This document shows, one piece after another, positions 18,911 through 29,235 of a stretch of 64,000 bases of DNA. How positions within the stretch are numbered: the stretch's first letter is position 1; every line of letters begins with the position of its first letter. Where the stretch lies: NCBI GenBank assembly GCA_018262505.1, contig JAGSYV010000008.1:1-64000 (forward strand), written 5' to 3'. The translations under genes were made by a program, and so were the position numbers. The notes below the pieces were generated by a model. The model saw only the letters and a list, made by a program, of their open reading frames with translations, ran no database searches and was not told the DNA's origin. Source of the stretch: Pseudomonadota bacterium (GTDB taxonomy: Bacteria > Pseudomonadota > Alphaproteobacteria > Rhizobiales > Pleomorphomonadaceae).

Positions 18911-20000
18911 GCGAATTTGCCACACCAGTCTTCGCATGATCCGCGACCAGCCCCAGCCTCACCTGCTTCCGCGAAAGCTCCAGAAAATGAACGAACCCAC
19001 AGCCGACACTGCCGCCGAGGCGCACCGCAAGGCACGCATCGCCGTCCTGAGCTGGGAGCGCACCGATGCGGACATCGCCGATCCGGCCCATCAGGCCCGG
19101 ATCGCCGACCTCACGCGACACGCCGGAGCGCTGATCGCTGCGACGGCCTTTGTCGCGCCGGGCGCCGAGGTGTTCACGGATCGCCTGGTGCTCGGTGAAC
19201 GATCGTGGATCGCCGCCCACGCCATCGTGCGCGGCGACGTCGCCTTCGGTGACGATTGCACCATCAATGCCTACGCCTGCATCTCCGGCCAGGTGCGTTG
19301 CGGCAACGGCGTGCGGATCGCCTCGCACGTCTCGATCGTCGGCTTCAATCACGGTTTCGAGGATCCTGACCGCCCCATCCACGAGCAAGGGCTGACCTCC
19401 GTCGGCATCGAGATCGGCGATGACGTCTGGATCGGCGCCAATGCGGTGATCCTCGATGGCGTCAACGTCGGCCATGGTGCGGTGATCGCCGCCGGTGCCG
19501 TGGTCACGCGCGACGTTCCTGCCCTCGCCATCGTGGCGGGTGTTCCGGCCAAGGTTGTCCGCCGGCGCGGAGGGGAGCGCCGGACCACGCCGAGCAGGCG
19601 CAGCGAAGCGGAACGGGCGCTCACCGCCCTCGACGCCCGCGTCAAGGCGGACTGGCGGCAGGTTCTGACGCGGAACAGGATCGAGGGCGGCTACCTCTCC
19701 CGCGAAGCGGACGGCATCGCGCGCCCGAGCGCCCGCCACCTTTGCGACGCGCTCGAAATCGCCACCGGTTTCGGCGCGCTGGAGGAGGCCTTGCTGACTG
19801 TCGGGGAGATCGCCTCGCGAAACACCACCATCTCGCGATTGCAGGACCTGCAGGATCCGGCGAGCGGCCTATTCCCGGATCCGTCCCGTCCTCCAAAGGC
19901 TGGCGTTCCGCTGCGGAATGATGGGCTGGCGCTCTATAATGTGCTGGCCGTTGGCTACGCGCTGGAGGTTCTGGGCGCGGCACCACGTCATCGTGTCTCA

Positions 20001-20931
20001 GTGCCTGACTCGAAACTTCAGCAATAGACGCAATACCTTGCGATGCGCCTCGTAGTGAGGCGGATGTGTGCGAAGTTGATCCAGGCCTCGGATGAGGCGA
20101 TGGATTTCTCCCAATCTTTGGCCAGCCTACGGCAGCGTCCGAGCCAAGCGAAGGTCCGCTCGACGACCCATCGCTTGGGCAGAACCTTGAAGCCGCCGTT
20201 GGTGTCTGACCGTTTGACGATCTCGATGGTCCATTCGCCAATCTGATCGAGTGCGCCCTTGAGTTTGGGGCCGGCGTAGCCACCATCAGCGAAGATATGG
20301 CGGAGCCAGGGGCACAAAGTCCGTATCGAGGCCAGCGTGATGGGGGCGCCGTCGCGGTCTTGAATGTCGGCCGTATGCACCACGAGACCGAACATCAATC
20401 CGAGGGTATCGACGACGATGTGCCGCTTGCGCCCCTTGATCTTCTTTCCGGCGTCATAGCCCCGGACCCCGCCGTTTTCCGCGGTCTTGACGCTTTGGCT
20501 GTCGATGACGCCGGCTGTCGGACTGGCTTCGCGGCCTTCCAACTCCCGCGCTGCCACGGCGAGGTGAAAGCGGATCGTCTCGATCAGACCACGATCGCGC
20601 CAGTCGTAGAAATAGCGCTGGACGGTCGAGGCAGGAGGAAAGTCCTTGGGCAGCATCCGCCACTGGCAGCCGCTACTGGCCATATAGAGAATGGCGTTGA
20701 ACACTTCGCGCAGATCCGTCGTTCGAGGCCGTCCGACCGACTTCGACGGCGGCAGGAACGGTGCCACCAGTTCCCATTCCCGGTCGTTGAGGTCGCTTGC
20801 ATAACGCATCGACGCTCGCGCATATTCGCGGCGAGCGGTTTCGGTCCAGGGCATTCGTGGCTCCGTTCAGTGTGGTAACCGAACAGAATCACATCCTACT
20901 GAAATCGCTCAACTCTTTTTGGGTCGGGCAC
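20001..20931. mobile_element. IS5-family insertion sequence, 931 bp, with 3-bp TCA target duplication
   Basis: The ends are GTGCCTGACTCGAAAC on the left and the complement of GTGCCCGACCCAAAAA on the right, an imperfect terminal repeat. Direct TCA copies flank it at 19998-20000 and 20932-20934, matching the TNA duplications of the IS1031-like group of IS5. It carries one transposase on the minus strand and appears complete and recent, because the host gene rejoins exactly. Confidence 0.92.
20018..20854 (-). CDS. IS5-family transposase
   Basis: DDE transposase of 278 residues encoded by a single frame. The N-terminal DUF4096-like region ([39 protein letters not shown]) is followed by a DDE_Tnp_1 domain with catalytic Asp in [12 protein letters not shown], a second Asp in [12 protein letters not shown] and Glu in [21 protein letters not shown]. 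The stop is 17 bases from the element end. All catalytic motifs are intact, so the element may still be mobile. Confidence 0.93.
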   Translation of the reverse strand: MPWTETARREYARASMRYASDLNDREWELVAPFLPPSKSVGRPRTTDLREVFNAILYMASSGCQWRMLPKDFPPASTVQRYFYDWRDRGLIETIRFHLAVAARELEGREASPTAGVIDSQSVKTAENGGVRGYDAGKKIKGRKRHIVVDTLGLMFGLVVHTADIQDRDGAPITLASIRTLCPWLRHIFADGGYAGPKLKGALDQIGEWTIEIVKRSDTNGGFKVLPKRWVVERTFAWLGRCRRLAKDWEKSIASSEAWINFAHIRLTTRRIARYCVYC

Positions 20932-21758
20932 TCAGCTGTCGACATCGATTTTTCGGCCTTGAGCGCCTGGCTCGAAAGCCTGCCCTGGACGAGCAATGCC
21001 TGGGGAGCCGGCGCCGCCGTCGATAGCATCGGCACCTCGCTTTACCTGAACGCCCGGCATTTTTCCGCCCCCGGTCCGCTTGTCGCGCTGTTCGGCTGGC
21101 TCACCCTACGCGCCGACCGAACGACCGGCCTGTGGGGCGGCCCGACCGAAACCGACGGCTGGCTGCAACCGATCAACGGCTTCTACCGACTGACGCGCGG
21201 CACCTATGCCCAGTTCGGGATGCCCCTCCCCTACCCGGTGGAGACCATTGATAGCGTCATCCGACATTATCGCGAACGGGGTGGGTTTGCCGACGCGGCC
21301 TATAACGCCTGCAACATCCTCGATACCATTCATCCGCTCATGCTCTGTCTTCGGCAAACCGATCATCGACGGTCCGATGTTGAGGCCATCGCCGAGGATA
21401 TCCTTTTGCGCGGCCCCGAGCGCTGGCAGGCCGGCGAAGGCTTTGCCTTCGCGGAAGGGCAGCCGCCTAGTCTTCAGGGAACGGAGATGTGGCTTTCAGT
21501 AATCCACATCGCCGCGAGCCTGCTCAGGCTTGACCCTCAGTTCTCATTCGTTCCGCAAGGCGTGCATAGAATGGGTCATTTCAGCCTTGAGACCGCGTCG
21601 CTTCCGGTCAGGACGCACGTTTGATCCAAGAGCGGTTGCTATCGCCGCACTTGGACGGCGCCATATCCATAGCAAACCGTTGCGAGACTCAGAGTGCAAT
21701 GAGCCAATATTGTCCGTGCGATCTTGTGACTCGATGAGTTACGGGGTTCTAGCCTTAT

Positions 21759-21940
21759 TTGGTTGCGGGCTACCAGACCCCCGATTGGAACTGCGATGCT
21801 AACCAATTTATTTTCTTAGCGTGGGATGATCGTCAAAAAACAAAACCCCAGCAATTCATTGATTTTGCTGCGGTTTATAGTTCGTTTTGGTTGCGGGGGC
21901 TAGCAGCCTCCGATACCGACATTCGCTGGAAGTGGCGATT
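21759..21940. repeat. tRNA-like repeat, copy A, in a gene-poor interval
   Basis: About 180 bp that align with 50582-50730. Shared blocks are GGTTGCGGGCTAC, CCCCCGATT, an imperfect hairpin built on CCCCAGCAA and TTTGCTG, GGTTGCGGGGGCT, and CCGACATT. Copy A has about 35 extra bases before the hairpin. Blocks such as TTGCGGGGGC resemble the complement of a tRNA 3' end, but no cloverleaf can be drawn. The rest of the 21625-22270 interval shows no gene. Confidence 0.6.
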
Positions 21941-22313
21941 TAGTCTGGAAGCACGAGATCCTTCGACTGCAAAACTCCTAAAAGGAAACAGGGCCTGCTT
22001 CTCTAGCAAGTTGCGCTGCAAATAACTCTTTGTCCCGCCTGCACTGGATGAATATCGACCTGCATCGGGAACGCGCGCACTGCTATCGTTGCGGAGATGC
22101 CGCATGATTCAACGTCTTTCCAGATCGGGACACCCTCGATCGCTCCGATATCAACCCCACTCCATGGTCAACCAAACCGCTAAGTGATTGATATCAAAAT
22201 ATCCTAAATTACTTTCCGATATATAATACCGTGATTTATACTGTCAAAATTCAGAGCCGGTTCGGTTTGTCTGAACATTTTACGGGCTTTCGCTAAGTGG
22301 AATTCGGCCCTGG

Positions 22314-23144
22314 TTATGCCGCAGCCGGGATTGGCCGCAGCGCGTTGAAGTAGGCGTGATCGGGCGTCTGCCGCCCCAGGCTCTGGTGAGGTCTCCGGCC
22401 GTTGTAGAATGCCAGATACCGGCCGATCGAGACGCGTGCCTCGGACACGGTGGCATAAGCGTGTAGATAGACCTCCTCGTACTTGACCGATTTCCAGATG
22501 CGCTCGACGAAGACGTTGTCGCGCCAGGCGCCCTTGCCGTCCATGCTGATCTTGATGCCGGCGCCGATCAGCAGGGCGGTGAACTCGCGACTGGTGAACT
22601 ACGATCCCTGATCGGAGTTGAATATGTCCGGCTTGCCAAAGCGGGCGACGGCTTCCTCGACGGCCTCGACACAGAACGCGACATCCATGGCGATCGACAT
22701 CCGCCAAGCCAAAACCCGGCGGCTGAACCAATCGACGACGGCCGTCAGATAGACGAAGCCCTTGGCCATGGGGACGTAGGTGATGTCCATTGCCTAGACC
22801 TGATTGGGCCGCGTCACGGGTAGTTTGCGCAGCAGATAGGGGAAGATCTTGTGGCCCGGTGACGACTTGGAGGTATTCGGCCGCCGATAGAGCGCCTCAA
22901 TCCCCATCCGCTTCATCAGCGTGGCGACATGAAGACGTCCGGTCACATGACCATCCGCCAGCAGGAGCCCCTGCAACATACGGCTGCCGGCGAAAGGGTA
23001 TTCCAGATGTAGTTCGTCGATCCGGCGCATCAACGCCAGATCGACGGCCGGAACCGCACGGGGCAGATAGTAGATGCTGCCCCGGCTGATCCCGAGAAGC
23101 TTCGCCTGCCGGCCGAGCGGGAGGCCGTGCGTGTGATCGATCAT
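22314..23144 (-). pseudogene. IS3-family transposase OrfB with two in-frame amber stops
   Basis: One continuous frame encodes a typical OrfB (HTH_21 region, then rve integrase core with AMDITYVPMAKGFVYLTAVVD, SDQGS, and FVERIWKSVKYEEVYL, ending YNGRRPHQSLGRQTPDHAYF). It is interrupted by TAG at 22794-22796, where family members have Trp (NQV-W-AMDIT), and TAG at 22599-22601, where Gln is expected (DQGS-Q-FTS). Both are explained by single transitions. No frameshift is present. The start overlaps the OrfA stop (ATGA). Confidence 0.85.
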
Positions 23145-23452
23145 CGCTTTGCGCTCAGAAGGCCGGCCTTGCCGAGCGCGCCGGATAAAAAATCATTTTC
23201 CAGCGCCAGCTCTCCGATCTTCGCATGCAACGTCTTCACATCGATTGTCGGCGCAACTGCCTCGGTCTTCGCTTCGGAGCCGAAGACGCCGGCTGCGCCA
23301 TCAAGAAGCTGACTGCGCCATTGCGTGATCTGGTTCGGGTGGACATCAAACTGCTGCGCCAGATCGGCCGGCGTCTTCTCGCCCTTGATCGCGGCCAACG
23401 CGACCTTCGCCTTGAAGGCGGGGCTGTGGTTCCGGCGGACTCGTCTCGTCAT
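23141..23452 (-). CDS. IS3-family transposase OrfA
   Basis: Helix-turn-helix protein of 103 residues (HSPAFKAKVALAAIKGEKTPADLAQQFDVHP split across the HTH, then NQITQWRSQLLDGA), followed by a leucine-rich coiled coil (LHAKIGELALENDFLSGAL) typical of IS3 OrfA. It overlaps the OrfB start by four bases. The frame is intact although its partner OrfB is broken. Confidence 0.88.
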   Translation of the reverse strand: MTRRVRRNHSPAFKAKVALAAIKGEKTPADLAQQFDVHPNQITQWRSQLLDGAAGVFGSEAKTEAVAPTIDVKTLHAKIGELALENDFLSGALGKAGLLSAKR

Positions 23453-23552
23453 CGTCGCTCCTGTTCACGGCAATCATGCCGCGTTCAGGCCGAAAATCCA
23501 CCTATACCCGCTGTCCAAATTTTCCGAGCCAGCTCGCTCGCGCCGTCGCGCG

Positions 23553-26183
23553 TCAGACGACGCCGTCCGCCCGGTCAGAGGGGTCTGCGATGATCGCACG
23601 TTTTCCGACGTGATTGGCGGGGCCGACAAGTCCCTCCTGCTCCATCCGTTCCACGAGGGATGCGGCCCGGTTGTAGCCGATGGAGAGCTTGCGCTGGATG
23701 TAGGACGTCGAGCACTTCCTGTCGCGCATGACGATCTTTATCGCCTTGTCGTAGAGGTCGGTGGCATCCTCTTCGCCCACGGCCGAGCGGTCGAATACGG
23801 CTTCGTCCTCGTCTGTTTCAGGTTTGTCTGCATCCTCCGTCACCGTACCCAGGTATTCCGGGCGCCCTTGGGTTTTCAGGTGTGCGACCACCTTCTCCAC
23901 CTCGTGGTCGGAGACGAACGGGCCATGCACGCGTGCGATGCGACCGCCGCCCATCATGTGCAGCATGTCCCCCTGGCCGAGGAGGTGTTCGGCCCCCTGT
24001 TCGCCGAGAATGGTACGGCTGTCGATCTTCGACGTCACCTGGAAAGAAATTCGCGTCGGAAAATTCGCCTTGATCGTGCCGGTGATGACGTCGACCGACG
24101 GGCGCTGTGTCGCCATGATCAGATGGATGCCCGCCGCGCGGGCCATCTGAGCGAGCCGCTGGATCGCGCCTTCGATCTCCTTGCCCGCGACCATCATGAG
24201 ATCCGCCATCTCGTCCACGATGACGACGATGTAGGGCATCGGGGAAAGGTCCATTTCCTCCTGCTCGTGGATCGCCTCGCCGGTCGATCGGTCGAAGCCC
24301 GTCTGGATTGTGCAGAGGATGGTCTCACCCTTGGCGCGGGCCGCGGCGGCACGCCCATTGTAGCCGTCGATGTTGCGCACGCCGAGGCGCGACATCTTGC
24401 GATAGCGGTCTTCCATCTCGCGCACAGCCCATTTGAGCGCCATCACCGCCTTCTTCGGATCGGTGACGACCGGCGTCAGCAGATGTGGAATGCCGTCATA
24501 GACGGAAAGTTCGAGCATCTTCGGATCGACCATGATCAGACGGCACTCCTCCGGCTTGAGCCGGAAAAGCAGCGACAGGATCATGGTGTTGATGGCGACC
24601 GACTTGCCCGAACCGGTGGTGCCGGCAACGAGCAGATGCGGCATCTTGGCGAGCTCGGCGACGACCGGTTCGCCGCCGATGGTCTTGCCGAGGCAGACCG
24701 GTAGCTGAAAGCGGGTTTCGCCGTAGTCGCACGATTCGATGAGTTCGCGGAAATAGACGGTCTCGCGGACCGGATTCGGCAGTTCGATGCCGATCACGTT
24801 GCGGCCCGGCACCACGGCTACGCGGGCGGAGAGCGCCGACATCGAACGAGCGATGTCGTCGGAAAGGCCGATCACGCGGGACGACTTGACGCCGGGCGCA
24901 GGCTCAAACTCGTAGAGCGTGACGACCGGACCGGGCCGAACGTCGATGATATCGCCCTTGACGCCGAAGTCTTCGAGAACGCTCTCGAGCAGACCCGCGC
25001 TTTGCTCCAGCGCTTCCGGCGTCATCGTGTGAGTCTCACGGTACTCCGGCAATTGCAGGAGATCGATCGAAGGAAACTCGTATCCCTCTTCCGAAGGTGT
25101 ACGGATATCCGCCGCGCGACTGCGGAGGACGGGACGTTCGGCGACATCCTCTATGGCGGACGGTACGGTGTCCTCGTCGGGCGCGGGTTCGAACGGAGCT
25201 GTCGGTTCGCTCACAACAATCGCCTCGGGACCAGCCTGACTTGCGGCGACGGTCGAGCCGAATCGATGAAGGCCAACCAGCCGATAGAGCGAGGCGACGG
25301 ACCACTCCGCATCCGCGGCGGGCGGCGTAAAAGCCGGTGCCTTCACCTCGACGGGCCCCGAGATTGCAGGTGTTTCAACCACTGCGGCCGCTACTGGAAT
25401 AGTGGCGCTCTCGGACTTCGCGCGCCGAGGCGGGTGTACCGTCGGCTCGTCATGACCATCGAACTCGACCATCGCCTCCCAGAAGACGTGATCGGAGAGG
25501 AAGGCCGTCGGTGGCAGTGGGCAAGTCTCACCGCTGGTGGCACAGAGCAGCGCACCAGTAGTCGGAGATTCGGTTGGCCCCACCTCGGGAGCCTCAAAGC
25601 TCACCGCGGCGGTGTGGGGCATGTTCGGTGCGGCCGCCGTTTTCACCTGCCGGCTACCGGACGCCGCGGTTCCGGATGGGGCCTCCTCGCGTGCCGGGCT
25701 TTGGCCAAGTTCGCGCCGCAGGCGGTAGCTGAGCGCCCGCGCCCCCTTGGTGTCCGGCGGCTGCGGCAGGAATTGCGGTCGCGCGATCACGCGCTCGGAG
25801 CCGCTTTTCGGTGCAAGCGGCGGCAGAACTTCGGATGATGCGGCCGCCGGGGCTCCAAGCGCCTGAGATGACGTGCCGACAGCTCCGGTCTCGATGGTCG
25901 GTGCGGCAGCTATCCGCCTTGGCAGCGCGGTATCGGGCGTGCGGGTGAAGCGGACGTTCGGTCCGAGTACGAAAGCCCTCTGCCAGATCGGGGCCTCGCC
26001 GCCGCCTTCGATCTCGCTCGCGGCGATCGAGCCGGTGCTATGCACCGTTTTGCTCGAAGCCCTCTGCGGCTCCGCCGGACTCGCCGCTGGCCCGCCTGGC
26101 CCCTCACGTTCGGTCTCCACGCCCTTCCGTTCATCTTCCAAGTGACTGGTAAAGCTTGAGAAACTCGAACGGCTAGAACGCAT
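23553..26183 (-). CDS. FtsK/SpoIIIE-type DNA translocase without N-terminal membrane domain
   Basis: ATP-driven double-stranded DNA pump of 876 residues. Residues 1 to about 390 are low-complexity, rich in Pro, Ala, Ser and Glu, with no hydrophobic helix, so the usual four-helix membrane anchor is absent. The motor has the FtsK alpha domain ([20 protein letters not shown]), Walker [10 protein letters not shown], Walker [14 protein letters not shown], and a C-terminal gamma winged helix ([22 protein letters not shown]) that in FtsK reads KOPS sites. Start MRSSRSS was chosen because upstream codons look intergenic. Soluble FtsK paralogues occur beside anchored ones in Hyphomicrobiales. Its neighbours (IS3 and a gene remnant) give no functional clue. 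Confidence 0.9.
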   Translation of the reverse strand: MRSSRSSFSSFTSHLEDERKGVETEREGPGGPAASPAEPQRASSKTVHSTGSIAASEIEGGGEAPIWQRAFVLGPNVRFTRTPDTALPRRIAAAPTIETGAVGTSSQALGAPAAASSEVLPPLAPKSGSERVIARPQFLPQPPDTKGARALSYRLRRELGQSPAREEAPSGTAASGSRQVKTAAAPNMPHTAAVSFEAPEVGPTESPTTGALLCATSGETCPLPPTAFLSDHVFWEAMVEFDGHDEPTVHPPRRAKSESATIPVAAAVVETPAISGPVEVKAPAFTPPAADAEWSVASLYRLVGLHRFGSTVAASQAGPEAIVVSEPTAPFEPAPDEDTVPSAIEDVAERPVLRSRAADIRTPSEEGYEFPSIDLLQLPEYRETHTMTPEALEQSAGLLESVLEDFGVKGDIIDVRPGPVVTLYEFEPAPGVKSSRVIGLSDDIARSMSALSARVAVVPGRNVIGIELPNPVRETVYFRELIESCDYGETRFQLPVCLGKTIGGEPVVAELAKMPHLLVAGTTGSGKSVAINTMILSLLFRLKPEECRLIMVDPKMLELSVYDGIPHLLTPVVTDPKKAVMALKWAVREMEDRYRKMSRLGVRNIDGYNGRAAAARAKGETILCTIQTGFDRSTGEAIHEQEEMDLSPMPYIVVIVDEMADLMMVAGKEIEGAIQRLAQMARAAGIHLIMATQRPSVDVITGTIKANFPTRISFQVTSKIDSRTILGEQGAEHLLGQGDMLHMMGGGRIARVHGPFVSDHEVEKVVAHLKTQGRPEYLGTVTEDADKPETDEDEAVFDRSAVGEEDATDLYDKAIKIVMRDRKCSTSYIQRKLSIGYNRAASLVERMEQEGLVGPANHVGKRAIIADPSDRADGVV

Positions 26184-26477
26184 GGTTACCCTTGCACATC
26201 TCTCAAACACGAATCAAAAAGCGCTGACAAGTTTACTAGAAAATAAAGGTTAACCAGCTCTTGTCGGAGGCTGCTGTTTCCCGGTTGGTGAACAGGCAAA
26301 ATGGCCCTGCTGTTCCGAGGCTGTGATTTAGGTCGGGTAAAGAACGAAGGTTTAACGCGGCTACCTACCAGCTTCGCCCCTCTCCGCCGATTTCGTGGAT
26401 ATCGGCCTTGATTGAGCAACGATGGCTCTCGGCGATGTTGGGCATTTCGGAATAACGGCGCTCAATCTCACGATTGA

Positions 26478-26633
26478 GATCTCCTCCTCGTTGCCCGGCT
26501 CCTGCGCGCCGAACTGGTTGGAGGGAAAGCCCAGAACCACGAGACCGCGCTCGCCGAGTTCCCGATAGAGCGCTTCCAGGCCCCCATACCGCGGCGTGAA
26601 GCCGCATTTGCTGGCGGTATCGCCTTGATCCAT
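26478..26633 (-). pseudogene. Glutathione peroxidase remnant
   Basis: A 52-residue stretch matches the glutathione peroxidase family: ASKCGFTPRYGGLEALYREL, then VVLGFPSNQFGAQEPGNEEEI. The peroxidatic Cys is in ASKCGFT. The N-terminal strand before it is missing or frame-shifted, and the sequence loses similarity directly after EEEI, so about two thirds of the gene is gone. A small palindrome, CTCAAT-CTCACG-ATTGAG, sits at the break point. Confidence 0.8.
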
Positions 26634-26662
26634 GTCGCCGACACTTGGCTGACGGCAGACAA

Positions 26663-26696
26663 TAAAGGCACCCGCTCAACTCGGCGGGTGCCTTTA
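26663..26696. terminator. Bidirectional rho-independent terminator
   Basis: Perfect 13-base stem TAAAGGCACCCGC / GCGGGTGCCTTTA with an eight-base loop, ending in A/T on both sides. It lies 20 bases after the stop of the SDR gene and closes the transketolase-kinase-importer operon on the minus strand. Confidence 0.85.
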
Positions 26697-26716
26697 TCGT
26701 GGAATTTCAGATCAGC

Positions 26717-27481
26717 CTACCAGCACTCGAACCCACCATCGACCAGCAGATCGACGCCGGTGACGAACGAGGCTGCTTTCGACAGCAGGAACACCGCCGG
26801 CCCACCCATTTCGTCGGGTGTCGCCATACGCTGGATCGGGGTATCACGCTCGAAGATCTTGCGCTGCTCGGCCACTTCCGGACGTAGATTCATCGGCGTC
26901 AGGGTATAGCCTGGGCTGATGATGTTGACCCGAATGCCCTTGCCGATCCACTCCATGGCAAGGCTCTTGCTGAGGTGGACGACACCGGCCTTCGAAGCAT
27001 TGTAGTGAACCTGGGTGAGGCCACGGTTGACGATCGTTCCGGACATCGACGCGATATTGACGATGGCCCCACGGCCGTTGCGGATCATGGCGCGGCCTTC
27101 GGCCTGACAGGACAGGAAGACGCCCGTCAGATTGATGTCGATCACCCTCTGCCACTGGCTCTGCGCCATCTCTTCGGCTGGTGCAGCGTTGGCAATGCCG
27201 GCGGCATTGACGGCGGCGGACAACCGTCCGAGCTTGGCTTCCGTTTGGGCGATAGCAGCCTCCAGCGAGGCCTGATCGGTGACGTTGCCACCGGTGATCA
27301 GAGCCTTGCGACCGAGAGCCTCGATCCTGGCAGCCGTCTCCTTGACGCCCTCGCTATTCGGCAGATCGAACAGCGCCACATCGGCGCCTGCCGCGGCTAG
27401 ATCCAGCGCGATGGCCTGACCGATGCCGCTTCCCGCTCCCGTCACAAAAGCAACTTCGCCCTTGAGGCTGAACTTATCCAT
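26717..27481 (-). CDS. SDR family NAD(P)-dependent oxidoreductase
   Basis: Classical short-chain dehydrogenase of 254 residues. Nucleotide motif TGAGSGIGQ, NAAG (in AAVNAAGIAN), catalytic Ser in NIASMSGT, and Tyr-x-x-x-Lys in HYNASKAG are present, as is the C-terminal VTGVDLLVDGGFECW. It is the last gene of the minus-strand operon and precedes a strong terminator. With the kinase and transketolase upstream, it probably interconverts a polyol and a ketose, or oxidises a deoxy-sugar; the substrate is not determined by sequence. Start MDKFSLKGE fits the family. Confidence 0.9.
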   Translation of the reverse strand: MDKFSLKGEVAFVTGAGSGIGQAIALDLAAAGADVALFDLPNSEGVKETAARIEALGRKALITGGNVTDQASLEAAIAQTEAKLGRLSAAVNAAGIANAAPAEEMAQSQWQRVIDINLTGVFLSCQAEGRAMIRNGRGAIVNIASMSGTIVNRGLTQVHYNASKAGVVHLSKSLAMEWIGKGIRVNIISPGYTLTPMNLRPEVAEQRKIFERDTPIQRMATPDEMGGPAVFLLSKAASFVTGVDLLVDGGFECW

Positions 27482-27578
27482 CTTCCTCTCCCTACATCTG
27501 GCGTGACACCCGCGTTCTGATCGGGGCACGCCGTCATCTATCGGCCGCGCCATTTAAGGCGATTGCCAGGGGTGTCAT

Positions 27579-29078
27579 TCAGGTCGTTGCCAGCTCCATC
27601 ACCGCGACGCGGTCGGCCTTTTGCCGATCGAGAATGCCACGATTGACACCCCGGCTCAGAACCATCACCCGGTGCGCAAGGCCCAGCACTTCATCGAGGT
27701 CGGAGCTGACCACGACGACCGCCATTCCCTGTCGCGCCAATCCCGCGATGACCTCGTAGATGGCGGCACGTGCGCCGACGTCGATGCCGCGCGTCGGTTC
27801 GTCGAGGATGACCACCCGCGGATTGCGGGAGATGCACTTGGCGATCACGACCTTCTGCTGGTTACCGCCCGAAAGCTCGTTGACGTGTTGCTCGGGCTTC
27901 CCTTTCACGCCAAACCGCTCGATGGCCACGCGTGCGAACCGGTCGACCGATTTCGGATTGATCCAGCCATTTGGAGCGATCTGGTGATAGTTGGTCTGGG
28001 CGATGTTGTCGGCGATGGTCTGCGGCAGGATCAGACCCTGGGCTTTGCGATCTTCGGGAACCAGCACGATTCCCTGGTCGAGCGCATCGCTCGGATGGGC
28101 CAGGCGGATAGGCTTGCCCTCGATCTTGACGACTCCCGACGAGATGGGGTCGGCACCGGCAATGGCGCGGACCAGTTCGGTGCGCCCGGCACCCACGATC
28201 CCGGCAATGCCAAGCACCTCGCCTTGCCTCACCGAGAAGCTCACGTTCTTGAAGGTTCCATCGGGACTGGAGATGTTCTCGACCTCGAGAAGCGTCTCGC
28301 CCAAGGACGCATCGATTTCCGGGAACATGCGGTCGAGCGGGCGACCGACCATTTCCTCGACCAGCGTCTTGACCGGCAACTGCGCCGTCTCATGCGTTGC
28401 GACCAGCTGCCCGTCCCGCAGGACGGCAACGCGATCAGCGATCTGGGCAATCTCGTCGAGACGATGGCTGATGTAGATGAAGGAAACGCCTTCCATCTTC
28501 AACTGCTCGATCCGCTCGAACAGACGGACGGTTTCCTCGCCGCCCAACGCGGCGGTCGGTTCATCGAAAATCAGAAGGCGCGCATTCAGCGTCAAAGCCT
28601 TGGCGATCTCAACCTGTTGCTGCGCGGCGACCTTCAGATCGCGGACCAATGTCGTGGGAGCGATATCGAGCCCCAGGCGTTTGAGCTGCTCGGCCGCCCG
28701 TCTGTTGATACCCATGCGGTCAATGCGTCCTGCCTTCGTCGGGAGCCGGCCGACGAAGACGTTCTCTGCAACCGAAAGGGCTGGCAGCAGGCGCATTTCC
28801 TGGTGAATGAGGCCGATGCCGGCGGACAGTGCGTCGGCGGGCGATTGCGGCGCGTGCGGCTTCCCCAGCCAGGTCATAGAGCCGGCCGTCGGCTTGACCA
28901 ATCCGGCAATGATCGAAGAGATCGTCGATTTTCCGGCGCCGTTCTCGCCCAGAAGCGCCAGAACCTCGCCTTGCCGCACGTCGAGATTGACATCCTTCAG
29001 AACGGTCACAGGGCCGTATTTCTTTGTGATGCCGCGAACGCTGAGAATGGCGTCGGATTGGTGGGACAGTTCGGACAT
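27579..29078 (-). CDS. Sugar ABC transporter ATP-binding protein, RbsA type
   Basis: Double ATPase of 499 residues for a CUT2 importer. First half: P-loop GENGAGKST, signature KVAAQQQVEIAKAL, Walker B LLIFDEPTAAL. Second half: degenerate P-loop GIVGAGRTE, signature LSGGNQQKVVIAK, Walker B VVILDEPTRGID; the degenerate second P-loop is normal for RbsA. It sits between the binding protein (157 bases upstream, with a perfect hairpin) and the SDR gene. Confidence 0.94.
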   Translation of the reverse strand: MSELSHQSDAILSVRGITKKYGPVTVLKDVNLDVRQGEVLALLGENGAGKSTISSIIAGLVKPTAGSMTWLGKPHAPQSPADALSAGIGLIHQEMRLLPALSVAENVFVGRLPTKAGRIDRMGINRRAAEQLKRLGLDIAPTTLVRDLKVAAQQQVEIAKALTLNARLLIFDEPTAALGGEETVRLFERIEQLKMEGVSFIYISHRLDEIAQIADRVAVLRDGQLVATHETAQLPVKTLVEEMVGRPLDRMFPEIDASLGETLLEVENISSPDGTFKNVSFSVRQGEVLGIAGIVGAGRTELVRAIAGADPISSGVVKIEGKPIRLAHPSDALDQGIVLVPEDRKAQGLILPQTIADNIAQTNYHQIAPNGWINPKSVDRFARVAIERFGVKGKPEQHVNELSGGNQQKVVIAKCISRNPRVVILDEPTRGIDVGARAAIYEVIAGLARQGMAVVVVSSDLDEVLGLAHRVMVLSRGVNRGILDRQKADRVAVMELATT

Positions 29079-29202
29079 GGCCGCTCGACCTTATGGAAAA
29101 GGGGCGCCGCTCGGAGAGAGGGGGAGGAGTTCCCATCCGTCGCGACGCCCGTAATGTCCGCTGCTGTGGGGGAAGACGGCGGACAATTCGGAGTCGTGGG
29201 GG

Positions 29203-29229
29203 ATGGCGGCGGGATGATCCCGCCGCCAT
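29203..29229 (-). promoter_or_regulatory. Perfect 13-bp hairpin directly after the binding-protein gene
   Basis: ATGGCGGCGGGAT and ATCCCGCCGCCAT face each other around one central base, six bases beyond the binding-protein stop on the minus strand. No T-run follows. It probably blocks 3' exonucleases and raises binding-protein expression relative to the ATPase and SDR genes. The rest of the gap shows no gene. Confidence 0.6.
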
Positions 29230-29235
29230 TGCGAC

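Larger units (their letters stand above)
18987..21624 (+). pseudogene. Acyltransferase with alpha/alpha-toroid domain, interrupted by IS5 element
   Basis: Two halves of one gene flank the IS5 element: 18987-20000 and 20935-21624. Removing 20001-20931 and one TCA copy rejoins them in frame as HRVS-AVDID, giving about 567 residues. The N-terminal part is a left-handed beta-helix O-acetyltransferase with hexapeptide repeats ([47 protein letters not shown]). The C-terminal part is helical with toroid-like repeats ([32 protein letters not shown]). The upstream half alone still contains the complete acetyltransferase domain and could be active. It may add or remove acyl groups on polysaccharide fragments. 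The start at 18987 is uncertain; 18936 is possible. Confidence 0.85.
22270..23520. mobile_element. Decayed IS3-family insertion sequence (approximate ends)
   Basis: OrfA and OrfB of an IS3-type element lie on the minus strand. Related terminal sequences are AAGTGGAATTCGGCC near 22294 and, inverted, AGGTGGATTTTCGGCC near 23505. Exact ends and target duplication were not resolved. OrfB has two premature stops, so the element is probably immobile unless supplied with transposase in trans. Confidence 0.75.
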
